A stretch of 64,000 bases of DNA from CAINVV01 sp964506325 (GTDB lineage: Bacteria > Bacteroidota > Bacteroidia > Bacteroidales > Prolixibacteraceae), in contig CAZDLO010000002.1 of the NCBI GenBank assembly GCA_964506325.1, forward strand, positions 1-64,000. The letters run 5' to 3'. The notes beneath the pieces are model-generated. The model did not search any database and was not told the origin of the DNA. It saw only the letters and a list, made by a program, of their open reading frames with translations. A program made the translations under genes and the position numbers. The stretch's first letter is position 1. The number at the start of each line of letters is the position of its first letter. Positions 51,157-59,554 of this stretch are shown here, in pieces.

Positions 51157-54003
51157 ATGAGAATAAGCGCTTTAGCCGCGTTTTTGCTGTTTATTTTTGG
51201 CCTGGCACCAAAGATATCGGAGGGACAGAATCCTTCTGAGATTTTTTTGGAAAAGAGCAAGGGACTTGAGGTTGCCGGGTTTGTGACTGATGCCGGAGTG
51301 AGGGTGTTTTTTAAACAACCTATGCCCCTTGTGTCCTATGAGATTTGTCGGAAAAATGATCTGCCGCATCTGGAACAACGCTCTACTTCGCGAAAGGACA
51401 ATGGTGCCGTTTTCAATCCGGAAATTGAAGTCCTGGCAACTGAAGATGAAAATTGTAAAATTGGTTACAAGGCAATTGTCGAATTTAAGAATGTCTCTAA
51501 GGATACAATTTGGCTGACCAATGTGGTCCCTTTCGGATTTTCTGCCGATAAAATCTGCATCACGGGGAAAGGTGACCATCCCTTGTCAAGGAGTCACCTA
51601 TTCCGGCCCGGCTTTGAACCTGTCAACTGTATCCTTCCTGATAATGCCTGGGAACTTGGTTTTTCAGACTTGAGCCTCGGTGAAGGGGTTCAGGTGACGG
51701 GCCTCACCAGAAGAGTCCGGGATAAAATGGAAAAAGCGGTGCGCCGACGGTTTGAAACTGAGATGGCACCCGGCGGAACTGTGCGGTATTATCTTTATGC
51801 TGATTTTCACAGTGGCGACTGGCAGGAAGGTCTCAGGATGATGTTTCAGAATCGTCATCTGTATGATGTAGAGCCCGGTCAGTTTGACAATTCCCTTTTC
51901 GAAAGAAACGACCTGAAATGGATCAGGGGCTGTTATGTTTCTCACCTGATGATGGCCTGGGACAGGAATGTTTATGATCTTTCTGATCAAAAATACCATC
52001 TTGTGGATTTTGTGGCCAAAGGAAAAAATTTGTATGGGGGTGATGATTTTATAGGTATTTGGCCTACCTGGCCTACCCTGGGACTGGATCAGCGCAACCA
52101 GTGGGATCTCTTCCGTGATCTGCCTGGTGGGACCGACAGGCTGAAAACAGAAGCGGGAAAACTGAACAGTATGGGCAGCCGTTTTTTTATTTGTTACAAT
52201 CCATGGGATGAAAGTACGAGAAATGAAAACCATACTCTTGGAATGGCAGGTCTTGTTGCTGCTACCAACGCCGACGGTGTGGTTCTTGATACGCGAGGCG
52301 CCTCCAGCAAGGAGTTTCAACAGGCAGCTGATTCGGTAAAATCAGGGGTGATTATGTACAGTGAAGGGATGGCAGTACCGAAGGATATGCAGGGGATTGT
52401 TGCCGGAAGAGTCCACAACGCTTTGTATTATTGTCCGATGCTTAACCTCAACAAAATCATTAAACCTGATTTTGCCATTTTCAGGGTGGCAGAAATCTAT
52501 AAGGAGCCGATAAAAAGAGAATTTTGTCTCTCCTTTTTCAATGGGTATGGTACTGAATTGAACCTATTCGCCCCCGGGATACCTGAATGGGCGGATGAGC
52601 AGTACCGCTATCTCGGGAGGGTTGCCAAAATTCAACGTGAGAATACTGATAATTTTACCACCAGTAATATTACCCCCTTGCTGCCTACTGCCAATGACCA
52701 CATCTGGGTAAACCGTTGGCAAACAGACAACAAGACTGTTTATACCGTGTACAGCCTGATCCCGCAAGGTTACAAAGGTTTATTGTTCGAAGTTGTGCCG
52801 GAGAAAGGCACCCATTTTGTGGATATTTGGAGACATGTGGAAAAGATGCCAGTCTACACAGGCAAGAGCTGGCAGATTGAAGCAGAAACTGATGCATTCA
52901 ACCAAAGCTGGTTAGGAACCAACAATGAAGGAGAAGTTGATTGTATTGCCCGGCTTCCTGAAATCATCACTGCAGCAGTACGTGGAGATGAACTTACACT
53001 GGATGTAACCCGGGGCGATTCATTAAGGGTATGGGCTGGTAATCCCGCCTATTCGGCGGTGCCGCTTACCTTGGAGGCTAAAAGACAAACTGTCAGGCTA
53101 ATGGATCATTTTGGCCGTTACGAAGGAAAATTCGTCGTTCAACTATTTGACAGGAAGCAACTGCTGGATGAAAAAATAATAACCATAGCTCCCGGAACGC
53201 CAAGGTTAATAAGCCGGCAGGAACCAACATCCGCAGCAACCGGGATTCCTGGGGGAATGGTGAAGATACCTGCCGGGAAATTTATTTTTCATACTACCTG
53301 CGGTGATGAATTTATTCCTTATCCCAAAGAAAGAGCGGATTCCAGTTATGACATGAAGGAGTTCCTGGCCGACAGGTTTCCTGTTACCAATCTCCAGTTC
53401 AGGGAGTTCCTGGTAAAATCCGGTTACCATCCCGCTGATACAGTCAATTACCTGAGGAATTGGGTCAACGGGACTTACCGTACGGAGGAGGAAAAATTCC
53501 CGGTTGTCTATATATCTTATGAGGATGCACGAGCTTATGCAAAATGGGCAGGTAAGAGGCTTCCTACCGAACCTGAATGGCAATATGCTGCACAAACAAC
53601 TGCCTGTAATGAGTGGCCATGGAAACAGACCACCCCCATCCGGAGAAAAGAGGAGGTTGTTACCAATACCCTGACGGTTTTCAAAATCGAAGGTTTGGAA
53701 CCGGGTTGTTGTAACAAGGGAGACGGAAAGCTTTACCCTACCGGCAGTTACCCGAAGGGAGCCAACCCGTATGGGCTGGAAGACCTTGTCGGATGCGTCT
53801 GGCAGCTCACCAACGACATCTATGCCAACGGTAGTTACAGGTACATCATACTGAAGGGTGGAAGTTATTTTAATCCTTCTTCCAGTTGGTGGTATGTGCA
53901 GGGTGGACCGAGGGAGTTGCATTACAGGCAGTTTTTACTGCGTGTTTCACCAGGATTTGAACGGAATGGAACGGTTGGTTTCAGGTGCGTAAAGGATTTC
54001 TGA
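51157..54003 (+). CDS. Secreted glycosidase-like protein fused to an FGE-sulfatase-fold domain
   Basis: 948 residues with a signal peptide (ISALAAFLLFIFGLAPKIS). Residues ~25-690 look like a glycoside-hydrolase-type protein: an N-terminal beta-rich part, then a barrel-like region with IGIWPTWPTLGLDQRNQWD, RFFICYNPWDES, ADGVVLDTRGA and GVIMYSEGMAV, whose Asp and Glu could be catalytic; I cannot name a GH family. Residues ~695-948 are a formylglycine-generating-enzyme fold: PGGMVKIPAGKFIF, RFPVTNLQFREFL, YEDARAYAKWAGKRLPTEPE, YGLEDLVGCVWQLTND, LKGGSYFNP, GFRCV. This second part probably binds carbohydrate or is structural, as the active cysteine pair of true FGE is not evident. The GH127 gene follows 108 bases downstream. 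Confidence 0.75.
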   Translation: MRISALAAFLLFIFGLAPKISEGQNPSEIFLEKSKGLEVAGFVTDAGVRVFFKQPMPLVSYEICRKNDLPHLEQRSTSRKDNGAVFNPEIEVLATEDENCKIGYKAIVEFKNVSKDTIWLTNVVPFGFSADKICITGKGDHPLSRSHLFRPGFEPVNCILPDNAWELGFSDLSLGEGVQVTGLTRRVRDKMEKAVRRRFETEMAPGGTVRYYLYADFHSGDWQEGLRMMFQNRHLYDVEPGQFDNSLFERNDLKWIRGCYVSHLMMAWDRNVYDLSDQKYHLVDFVAKGKNLYGGDDFIGIWPTWPTLGLDQRNQWDLFRDLPGGTDRLKTEAGKLNSMGSRFFICYNPWDESTRNENHTLGMAGLVAATNADGVVLDTRGASSKEFQQAADSVKSGVIMYSEGMAVPKDMQGIVAGRVHNALYYCPMLNLNKIIKPDFAIFRVAEIYKEPIKREFCLSFFNGYGTELNLFAPGIPEWADEQYRYLGRVAKIQRENTDNFTTSNITPLLPTANDHIWVNRWQTDNKTVYTVYSLIPQGYKGLLFEVVPEKGTHFVDIWRHVEKMPVYTGKSWQIEAETDAFNQSWLGTNNEGEVDCIARLPEIITAAVRGDELTLDVTRGDSLRVWAGNPAYSAVPLTLEAKRQTVRLMDHFGRYEGKFVVQLFDRKQLLDEKIITIAPGTPRLISRQEPTSAATGIPGGMVKIPAGKFIFHTTCGDEFIPYPKERADSSYDMKEFLADRFPVTNLQFREFLVKSGYHPADTVNYLRNWVNGTYRTEEEKFPVVYISYEDARAYAKWAGKRLPTEPEWQYAAQTTACNEWPWKQTTPIRRKEEVVTNTLTVFKIEGLEPGCCNKGDGKLYPTGSYPKGANPYGLEDLVGCVWQLTNDIYANGSYRYIILKGGSYFNPSSSWWYVQGGPRELHYRQFLLRVSPGFERNGTVGFRCVKDF

Positions 54004-54111
54004 AACTGAAAGTCAAGGATTATTGTTAGGCAGTTTTGGTTAGTTGTATGTTTCTGACAATTAATAGTTTAAGTTATACATAGTTTTTAATTTGCTACTA
54101 AATTCAACGTA

Positions 54112-56133
54112 ATGGAGAATTGCATTAAATCATGGATAATATTGTTCCTGGTATCGCTGTGCGTCATGTCCTCCCAGGCACAACCGGCGGGAAGGAGCCG
54201 GGAGGTTACCTATCTGAACAACCGGGAGCCTCTTTTAAGAAAACCGTTTATGGAATTGCCCCTGGGCGCAATCACTCCGGAAGGATGGCTGAAGGATCAG
54301 CTGGTGCGCCAGAAAAACGGTATGACAGGACAACTTGATGTTATCTATGAAAAGGTAATGGGTGCAAGGAATGGCTGGCTTGGAGGTGACGGTGATGTTT
54401 GGGAAAGAGGTCCATACTGGATTGATGGCTTGTTGCCGCTTGCCTACCTGTTGAACGACCAGGAATTGATCTCAAAGGTTAAACCATGGGTGGAATGGGC
54501 ACTCGGCAGTGCTCAGCCGGATGGTTATTTCGGACCATCGGCAGACCGTGAGCCTGAGGCCGGTCTGCAGCGCACAAACGCCAGGGACTGGTGGCCCAAG
54601 ATGGTGGTCCTGAAATTTTTACAGCAGTATTATACAGCCACCGGTGATGAAAGGGTTGTCAGGCTTATGCTGGGTTATTTCAGGTATCAATGGACGGAAT
54701 TGCCAAAAACACCGCTGGATCACTGGACACACTGGGGAGCAGACCGTGGCGGGGATAATCTGATGATGGTATACTGGCTGTATAATCTGACAGGTGAAAA
54801 ATTCCTGTTGCAACTGGCGGAATTGATCCACAGCCAGACAGTAAACTGGACTGAAGCCTTCCTGACCGGAAAATTGCGCTACCAGTGGAATTTTCATTGT
54901 GTCAATGTCGCACAGGGGATGAAAGAGCCGGGAGTCTATTACCAGCAGAAAAAGGAGACAAAGTATGTTGATGCCGTTAAAGCCGGATTGACAGATCTTC
55001 ATGATTTTCATGGTTTTCCGGATGGTTTGTACGGTGCGGATGAAATGTTGCATGGCAACAATCCCACTCAGGGTTCAGAGCTTTGTTCTGCAGTGGAAAT
55101 GATGTTTTCGATGGAAACCATCCTGCCCATCACCGGGGAGGTGGTTTTTGCAGATCAGCTGGAAAGGGTGGCCTTCAATGCGCTGCCAACCCAGGCGACT
55201 GATAATTATGACAGCCGCCAGTATTTTCAGCAGGTTAACCAGGTTGTTGTGAGCCGTCATCCCAGGAATTTCAATACTGCCTACGAAGGTACCGGACAGC
55301 TCTTTGGTCCGCTCACCGGGTATCCATGCTGTACCTCCAACATGCACCAGGGATGGCCCAAATTCACGCAAAATTTATGGTATGCTTCTGAAGATAAGGG
55401 TATTGCTGCACTGGTTTATGCTCCGTCCAAAGTAAAGGTCAAGGTAGGGGACGGCTCTGTAATCAGAGTTACGGAAACTACATCTTATCCTTTTGATGAG
55501 ACAATTCGTTTTACTTTGTCCATGGACAAAAACTCGGGCTTTCCTTTTCATTTAAGGATTCCCGCATGGTGCAGTAAATCTGTCATTGTTGTCAACGGCA
55601 AAACATGGAGTGAACCGGAAGGAAACAGGATTGTCACAATTACCAGGGAATGGTCTGATGGAGATGTTGTTGAATTAACCCTGCCAATGAAGGTTATTGT
55701 GAGCAGATGGTATGAAAATTCGGCAGCTGTTGAACGAGGTCCGCTGGTTTATGCGCTGAAAATTGGGGAGGAATGGAAAAAAATAACCAACAAGGACAAG
55801 TATGGCGAGTTCTATTATGAAGTTCACCCGCTTACCCCCTGGAATTATGGCTTAACTGCCGCAGCCTTAAAAAATCCGGAGAATAATTTTGAAGTGATCA
55901 AAAAAAACCTCAAGCCTGGTATCTATCCATGGAACCTGGAAAATGCGCCTGTTGAAATTACGACCAAAGGTGTGTCGATACCATTCTGGACCCTCTACAA
56001 CGGATCGGCAGGTCCGTTGCCTTATAGTGAACAATATCAGCTCAAAACAGATCAGCCTGTTAAAATATCCCTGATCCCTTACGGTTGTACCACTTTGAGG
56101 ATCACTGAATTCCCTGTTGTTCGGGTAAAATAG
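54112..56133 (+). CDS. GH127-family beta-L-arabinofuranosidase-like glycoside hydrolase
   Basis: 673 residues with a signal peptide (WIILFLVSLCVMSSQAQ). The (alpha/alpha)6 barrel of the DUF1680/GH127 type is evident: GPYWIDGLLPLAYLL, DWWPKMVVLKFLQQYY, and the active-site group E323 and C325 (SELCSAVEM) with C406-C407 (GYPCCTSNMHQGWPKF). In characterised members a glutamate and a zinc-bound cysteine hydrolyse beta-L-arabinofuranosides; the same fold also covers other uronic and aceric acid enzymes (GH137, GH142, GH146). Its partner upstream is also secreted, suggesting breakdown of a plant or polysaccharide side chain, but no SusC/SusD pair is nearby. Confidence 0.88.
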   Translation: MENCIKSWIILFLVSLCVMSSQAQPAGRSREVTYLNNREPLLRKPFMELPLGAITPEGWLKDQLVRQKNGMTGQLDVIYEKVMGARNGWLGGDGDVWERGPYWIDGLLPLAYLLNDQELISKVKPWVEWALGSAQPDGYFGPSADREPEAGLQRTNARDWWPKMVVLKFLQQYYTATGDERVVRLMLGYFRYQWTELPKTPLDHWTHWGADRGGDNLMMVYWLYNLTGEKFLLQLAELIHSQTVNWTEAFLTGKLRYQWNFHCVNVAQGMKEPGVYYQQKKETKYVDAVKAGLTDLHDFHGFPDGLYGADEMLHGNNPTQGSELCSAVEMMFSMETILPITGEVVFADQLERVAFNALPTQATDNYDSRQYFQQVNQVVVSRHPRNFNTAYEGTGQLFGPLTGYPCCTSNMHQGWPKFTQNLWYASEDKGIAALVYAPSKVKVKVGDGSVIRVTETTSYPFDETIRFTLSMDKNSGFPFHLRIPAWCSKSVIVVNGKTWSEPEGNRIVTITREWSDGDVVELTLPMKVIVSRWYENSAAVERGPLVYALKIGEEWKKITNKDKYGEFYYEVHPLTPWNYGLTAAALKNPENNFEVIKKNLKPGIYPWNLENAPVEITTKGVSIPFWTLYNGSAGPLPYSEQYQLKTDQPVKISLIPYGCTTLRITEFPVVRVK

Positions 56134-56198
56134 GAATAGAGCAGCTACAGGATAGGGTGGATAAATGACTGGACAGGCTTTAAAATTCCTGGAAGGAA

Positions 56199-57602
56199 TC
56201 ACCTCTTTTGCTTGAAATGGTTGTCCCTGTAAATTTTGAGAAAAAGTGTCTCAAAATTGTGCGACGGCGATAGGGCCGGTGATAGAACCAGTTTCTGATC
56301 AGGTGAAATGAGGTAAAAGACAGGGACAGTCCGTAACAAGAAATCAGATTCTGCCTGTTCAATATCTGCCGGCCGGTAAAGTTGCCACGGATATTTTTTA
56401 TCATTCCAGATTTTGACAGAACCTGCGAAATTCTTATCCAGAGAAACGGGTACAACTGTCAGGATCGTCTTAAGCTTTTTCTCCAGGCTAAGTAGTGAAT
56501 CAAGTTCAGCCATGCTGTCTTTGCTGTCACTCCTGAAAAAAACAAGGTACAGGTATTTTCCGTTTGTCCGCAGTTGTGAAGCAACCTCTTTCTGGTCTAT
56601 TAGTTTCAGGGCAGGCGCCTGGTTTCCCTCTTGCAGTAAAGTAATCCCTTTGATGATGCCTGGAAGTGATTCTTGAAGTGGGTTAAAAGTTGCCTGGCTG
56701 GCTGCTTCTTTTAAGCCTTTAAGCATAAGTGATTTATCTGATTTATTGGAGAAGTATCCGTCGTAAAAGCATTTTGCCGCCACTAGTTCTGCCACAGGTT
56801 GTTTAAGGCCTTCCTTTTTCAATTGATTCACCCAGCCTTTGAAATTACCCTGTTTTCCCGGTAATATATCTTCGCTATGCCTTATATCAAGCGACCTGAA
56901 AACCAGGTAATCTGAAAATATTGAATTGAAAAGCTGCTGATAGGCCGGATGTGCAAAAAAGACATCCCCGTTGGCAAAATACTTCTCAATGACTGTCTCT
57001 TTCCCGGGCTCGGTAACTGCGAGCTCCAGCTCACCGTAACTGTATGTTTTAAGGATTTTCAGGTAGCTGCTGTTGCCGGCAGGATTGTTTTTTTCGAGCC
57101 GTGAAATTATCGCTTTTACCGTATCTGCTGATCTTTTCTGGTAAATGTCGTGGGTATGCGATGCCACTTCTTTGTTGTATTCAGTCAGGAAGGCCCTAAC
57201 CAGGAAGTTGGTATCTGTTGTTTTAACTCCCTTAAGGCCCAGCCAGAATAATTCAGGTTTAAAGTATGGACTTGCTGCCTCAACGGAAGTTCGCTGTGAA
57301 AACGGGGGAAGGGATATGTTGTATTCTTTCCCAGGTTCAACCACTATTGTGCCTTTGAATTTTTCGAGGTCAGTATACACCTCAGTGGTTTGAGAAACAC
57401 TGAATGAAATCTTAAATGACCCATCTTGCCCGATCTTCGTTCCTGCCAGTTTTTGCAGGTGGCGAGAAACCGGTTCCGGGAAATGGTAGAAAATCAGTTC
57501 TTTACCGGCATAATCCGCAGAAAGTCCCCGAATTGTTACATTTTGCCCGGATAGGAATCCGAAGGAAAGAAGGATAATACCAGTCAGAAATAATCGGAGC
57601 AT
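56199..57602 (-). CDS. Periplasmic thioredoxin-like protein lacking CXXC
   Basis: 467 residues with a signal peptide (MLRLFLTGIILLSFGFLSGQ). An N-terminal beta domain (VTIRGLSADYAGKELIFYHF) like the DUF4369-type domain of Bacteroidota disulfide proteins is followed by a helical middle and a C-terminal TlpA-like thioredoxin fold (NQAPALKLID, KYLYLVFFRSDSKDSMAELDSL, ILTVVPVSLD, VPVFYLISPDQ). The position where the WCxxC pair should stand reads FFRSDSKDSM, so it cannot be a disulfide oxidoreductase. Starts 2 bases after the coaD stop, hence same operon. Confidence 0.7.
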   Translation of the reverse strand: MLRLFLTGIILLSFGFLSGQNVTIRGLSADYAGKELIFYHFPEPVSRHLQKLAGTKIGQDGSFKISFSVSQTTEVYTDLEKFKGTIVVEPGKEYNISLPPFSQRTSVEAASPYFKPELFWLGLKGVKTTDTNFLVRAFLTEYNKEVASHTHDIYQKRSADTVKAIISRLEKNNPAGNSSYLKILKTYSYGELELAVTEPGKETVIEKYFANGDVFFAHPAYQQLFNSIFSDYLVFRSLDIRHSEDILPGKQGNFKGWVNQLKKEGLKQPVAELVAAKCFYDGYFSNKSDKSLMLKGLKEAASQATFNPLQESLPGIIKGITLLQEGNQAPALKLIDQKEVASQLRTNGKYLYLVFFRSDSKDSMAELDSLLSLEKKLKTILTVVPVSLDKNFAGSVKIWNDKKYPWQLYRPADIEQAESDFLLRTVPVFYLISPDQKLVLSPALSPSHNFETLFLKIYRDNHFKQKR

Positions 57603-57604
57603 AG

Positions 57605-58093
57605 TCAGAATTCTTCCGGTTCATCGTAAAATTCATCAATGTTAAGGCAGGCTGGAAGGAATTGAGAGGCATCCCCCCTGTGCCGTATAATATCCCTGAC
57701 TATGGTTGAATTGATGGCAGTATGCTCGGGTAATGTGAGCAGGAACACTGTCTCAATATCCTCATACATCTTCTTGTTCATCTGGCCAATGGCCCTTTCA
57801 TACTCAAAATCGGCGGCGGTTCTTAATCCCCTGAGAATATACTGAGCATGCACCTTCCTGCAATAATCAACAGTCAGTCCCTCATATTTCCCGACTTTTA
57901 TTTTTGGCTCATCCTGAAAAACAGCTTTTATCCAGTCTTTGCGTTTATTCAGGGGATAATAGGCCCTTTTGTTTGAGTTGTATCCGATCATGATAATTAT
58001 CTCATCAAACATAGGCAGGGCGCGCCTGATGATAGACTCATGCCCGATGGTCAACGGATCAAATGAGCCCGGGAAGACTGCTATTTTTTTCAT
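57605..58093 (-). CDS. coaD: Phosphopantetheine adenylyltransferase
   Basis: Penultimate step of coenzyme A synthesis (4'-phosphopantetheine + ATP to dephospho-CoA). Seen: FPGSFDPLTIGHESII with the nucleotidyltransferase TxGH, RGLRTAADFEYE, and NSTIVRDI. ATG at 58093 (MKKIAVFPG) gives 162 residues; a frame extension to 58111 adds six residues and would remove the -7 element. Confidence 0.94.
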   Translation of the reverse strand: MKKIAVFPGSFDPLTIGHESIIRRALPMFDEIIIMIGYNSNKRAYYPLNKRKDWIKAVFQDEPKIKVGKYEGLTVDYCRKVHAQYILRGLRTAADFEYERAIGQMNKKMYEDIETVFLLTLPEHTAINSTIVRDIIRHRGDASQFLPACLNIDEFYDEPEEF

Positions 58094-58110
58094 TTCTGCA
58101 ATTTGTATCA

Positions 58111-58118
58111 CAAATCTA
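58111..58118 (-). promoter_or_regulatory. Candidate -7 element for coaD
   Basis: Minus strand TAGATTTG, 17 bases before the preferred start; no clear -33. Confidence 0.4.
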
Positions 58119-58171
58119 TAAAGAAAAGTATGAAAATGATCTTTTCACAGGAATCATTCCTTTTATATAGT

Positions 58172-58179
58172 TATTTTTG
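58172..58179 (+). promoter_or_regulatory. Candidate -7 element for hydF
   Basis: TATTTTTG 42 bases before the hydF start codon; no TTG at the right distance upstream. Confidence 0.4.
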
Positions 58180-58221
58180 AATCAGTGAGGCATTGTTTAA
58201 GAATGCTTAAGGAATGAAGCC

Positions 58222-59469
58222 ATGACAGAAAGAGACATAATTGGAATATTCGGTTCAATGAACGCGGGTAAAAGTTCCCTGATGAACCTGCTTACACAGC
58301 AGGAAAGCTCTATCGTGGATGCCACACCGGGAACTACGGCGGATACGAGGGTCACCCTTATGGAATTGCATGGAATAGGGCCGGTGAAATTAATGGATAC
58401 AGCCGGATCGGATGAATCCGAACTTCTCGGTGAAAAAAAGCGAAAGAAAGTGCATGCTGCACTCAGGGAATGCGATCTTGTTTTATTGGTAATTGACCCT
58501 GCATCCCACAGTTTTCAGGGTAATCTGCAGCTTCTGGAACAAGCTGTTGAGGAAGAAAAGCAGCTACTGGTAGTGTATAATCTGTTTAATTCTTCGGATG
58601 AAGATAAAATTTCATCCGTTGAGAAGGAAATGCCAGGATTGCTGAAATTTCCCAAAGTCATAATTTCCGTTCTTCAGCATGGTAACCGCGCCCAGTTATT
58701 AACTTTCATCCTGGATCAATACATCCCCAAAAATATCCCTGTTGAATTGCTGCCGTTTATCAGGCCTGATGAATTTTATATCCTGAATATTCCCATGGAT
58801 GAAGAAACGCCACCGGGAAGATACCTGAGGCCCCAGGCGATGGCCGAGGAATACATCACCAGGCATTGGGGATATCCTGTATCCTACCGGATGAACCTAA
58901 CCCTGGCCAGGGCAGGAGACAAGTCAGAGAGGCAGCGATGGGAGAGCTTCCTGGGAAGTTTTAATAAAATACCCAGGGGCATCATAACGGATTCCCAGGC
59001 CATGGATATCATGGGCAGATGGACTCCTGCTGAAATTGAACTGACCACTTTCTCGATCATGATGATCAACTACATGAGCAGGGGGCAACTGGCCGAATTT
59101 GCCAGCGCTGTGCGGGTGATGGATACTTTGGTGCCCGGCGATACCATCCTGATTGCTGAAGCTTGCAACCATTCAAGAATCCACGAAGACATAGGTACGG
59201 TTCAGATACCGTATTTAATCCGGAAACACCATCCCGGCATCGCTATCAAACATGTTTTTGGAAGGGAATGGCCTGAACATGAAGAACTTCAGGGTGTCCG
59301 ATTAGTGATTCATTGCGGTGGATGCATGATCACACCACAGAAAATGGCAGCCAGGCTCCGCGAACTGAAAAGGTTAGATCTGCCCATAACCAATTACGGA
59401 ATTTTCCTCTCCTATCTTCAGGGCAAAGAGATGTTGGAGAAGGTTTTACAACCCTGGAGCCGATCTTAA
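58222..59469 (+). CDS. hydF: [FeFe]-hydrogenase H-cluster maturation GTPase HydF
   Basis: Scaffold GTPase on which the 2Fe subcluster of [FeFe] hydrogenase is built by HydE and HydG before transfer to the apo-enzyme. Residues 9-19 hold the P-loop GSMNAGKSS, followed by ATPGTTADTR and MDTAGSDE of the Era-like GTPase domain. The C-terminal cluster-binding domain has C315-N-H317 (EACNHSRIHEDIG) and C365-GG-C368 (IHCGGCMIT). Full length (415). No hydE, hydG or hydrogenase gene is in the window. Confidence 0.95.
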   Translation: MTERDIIGIFGSMNAGKSSLMNLLTQQESSIVDATPGTTADTRVTLMELHGIGPVKLMDTAGSDESELLGEKKRKKVHAALRECDLVLLVIDPASHSFQGNLQLLEQAVEEEKQLLVVYNLFNSSDEDKISSVEKEMPGLLKFPKVIISVLQHGNRAQLLTFILDQYIPKNIPVELLPFIRPDEFYILNIPMDEETPPGRYLRPQAMAEEYITRHWGYPVSYRMNLTLARAGDKSERQRWESFLGSFNKIPRGIITDSQAMDIMGRWTPAEIELTTFSIMMINYMSRGQLAEFASAVRVMDTLVPGDTILIAEACNHSRIHEDIGTVQIPYLIRKHHPGIAIKHVFGREWPEHEELQGVRLVIHCGGCMITPQKMAARLRELKRLDLPITNYGIFLSYLQGKEMLEKVLQPWSRS

Positions 59470-59472
59470 ACA

Positions 59473-59535
59473 GATGATTCCGGACGGAGGTTTGCCAAAT
59501 ACCCTGAAATGGCAGCACCTTCATCCGGAATCATC
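59473..59535. terminator. Bidirectional hairpin between hydF and the POT gene
   Basis: GATGATTCCGGA (59473-59484) is perfectly inverted at 59524-59535, 12 bp, starting 3 bases after the hydF stop. The 39-base loop has its own partial pairing (AGG..GCC with GGC..CCT). Convergent genes on both sides; probable terminator. Confidence 0.6.
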
Positions 59536-59554
59536 ATTTTAAAATCCCTGAATA

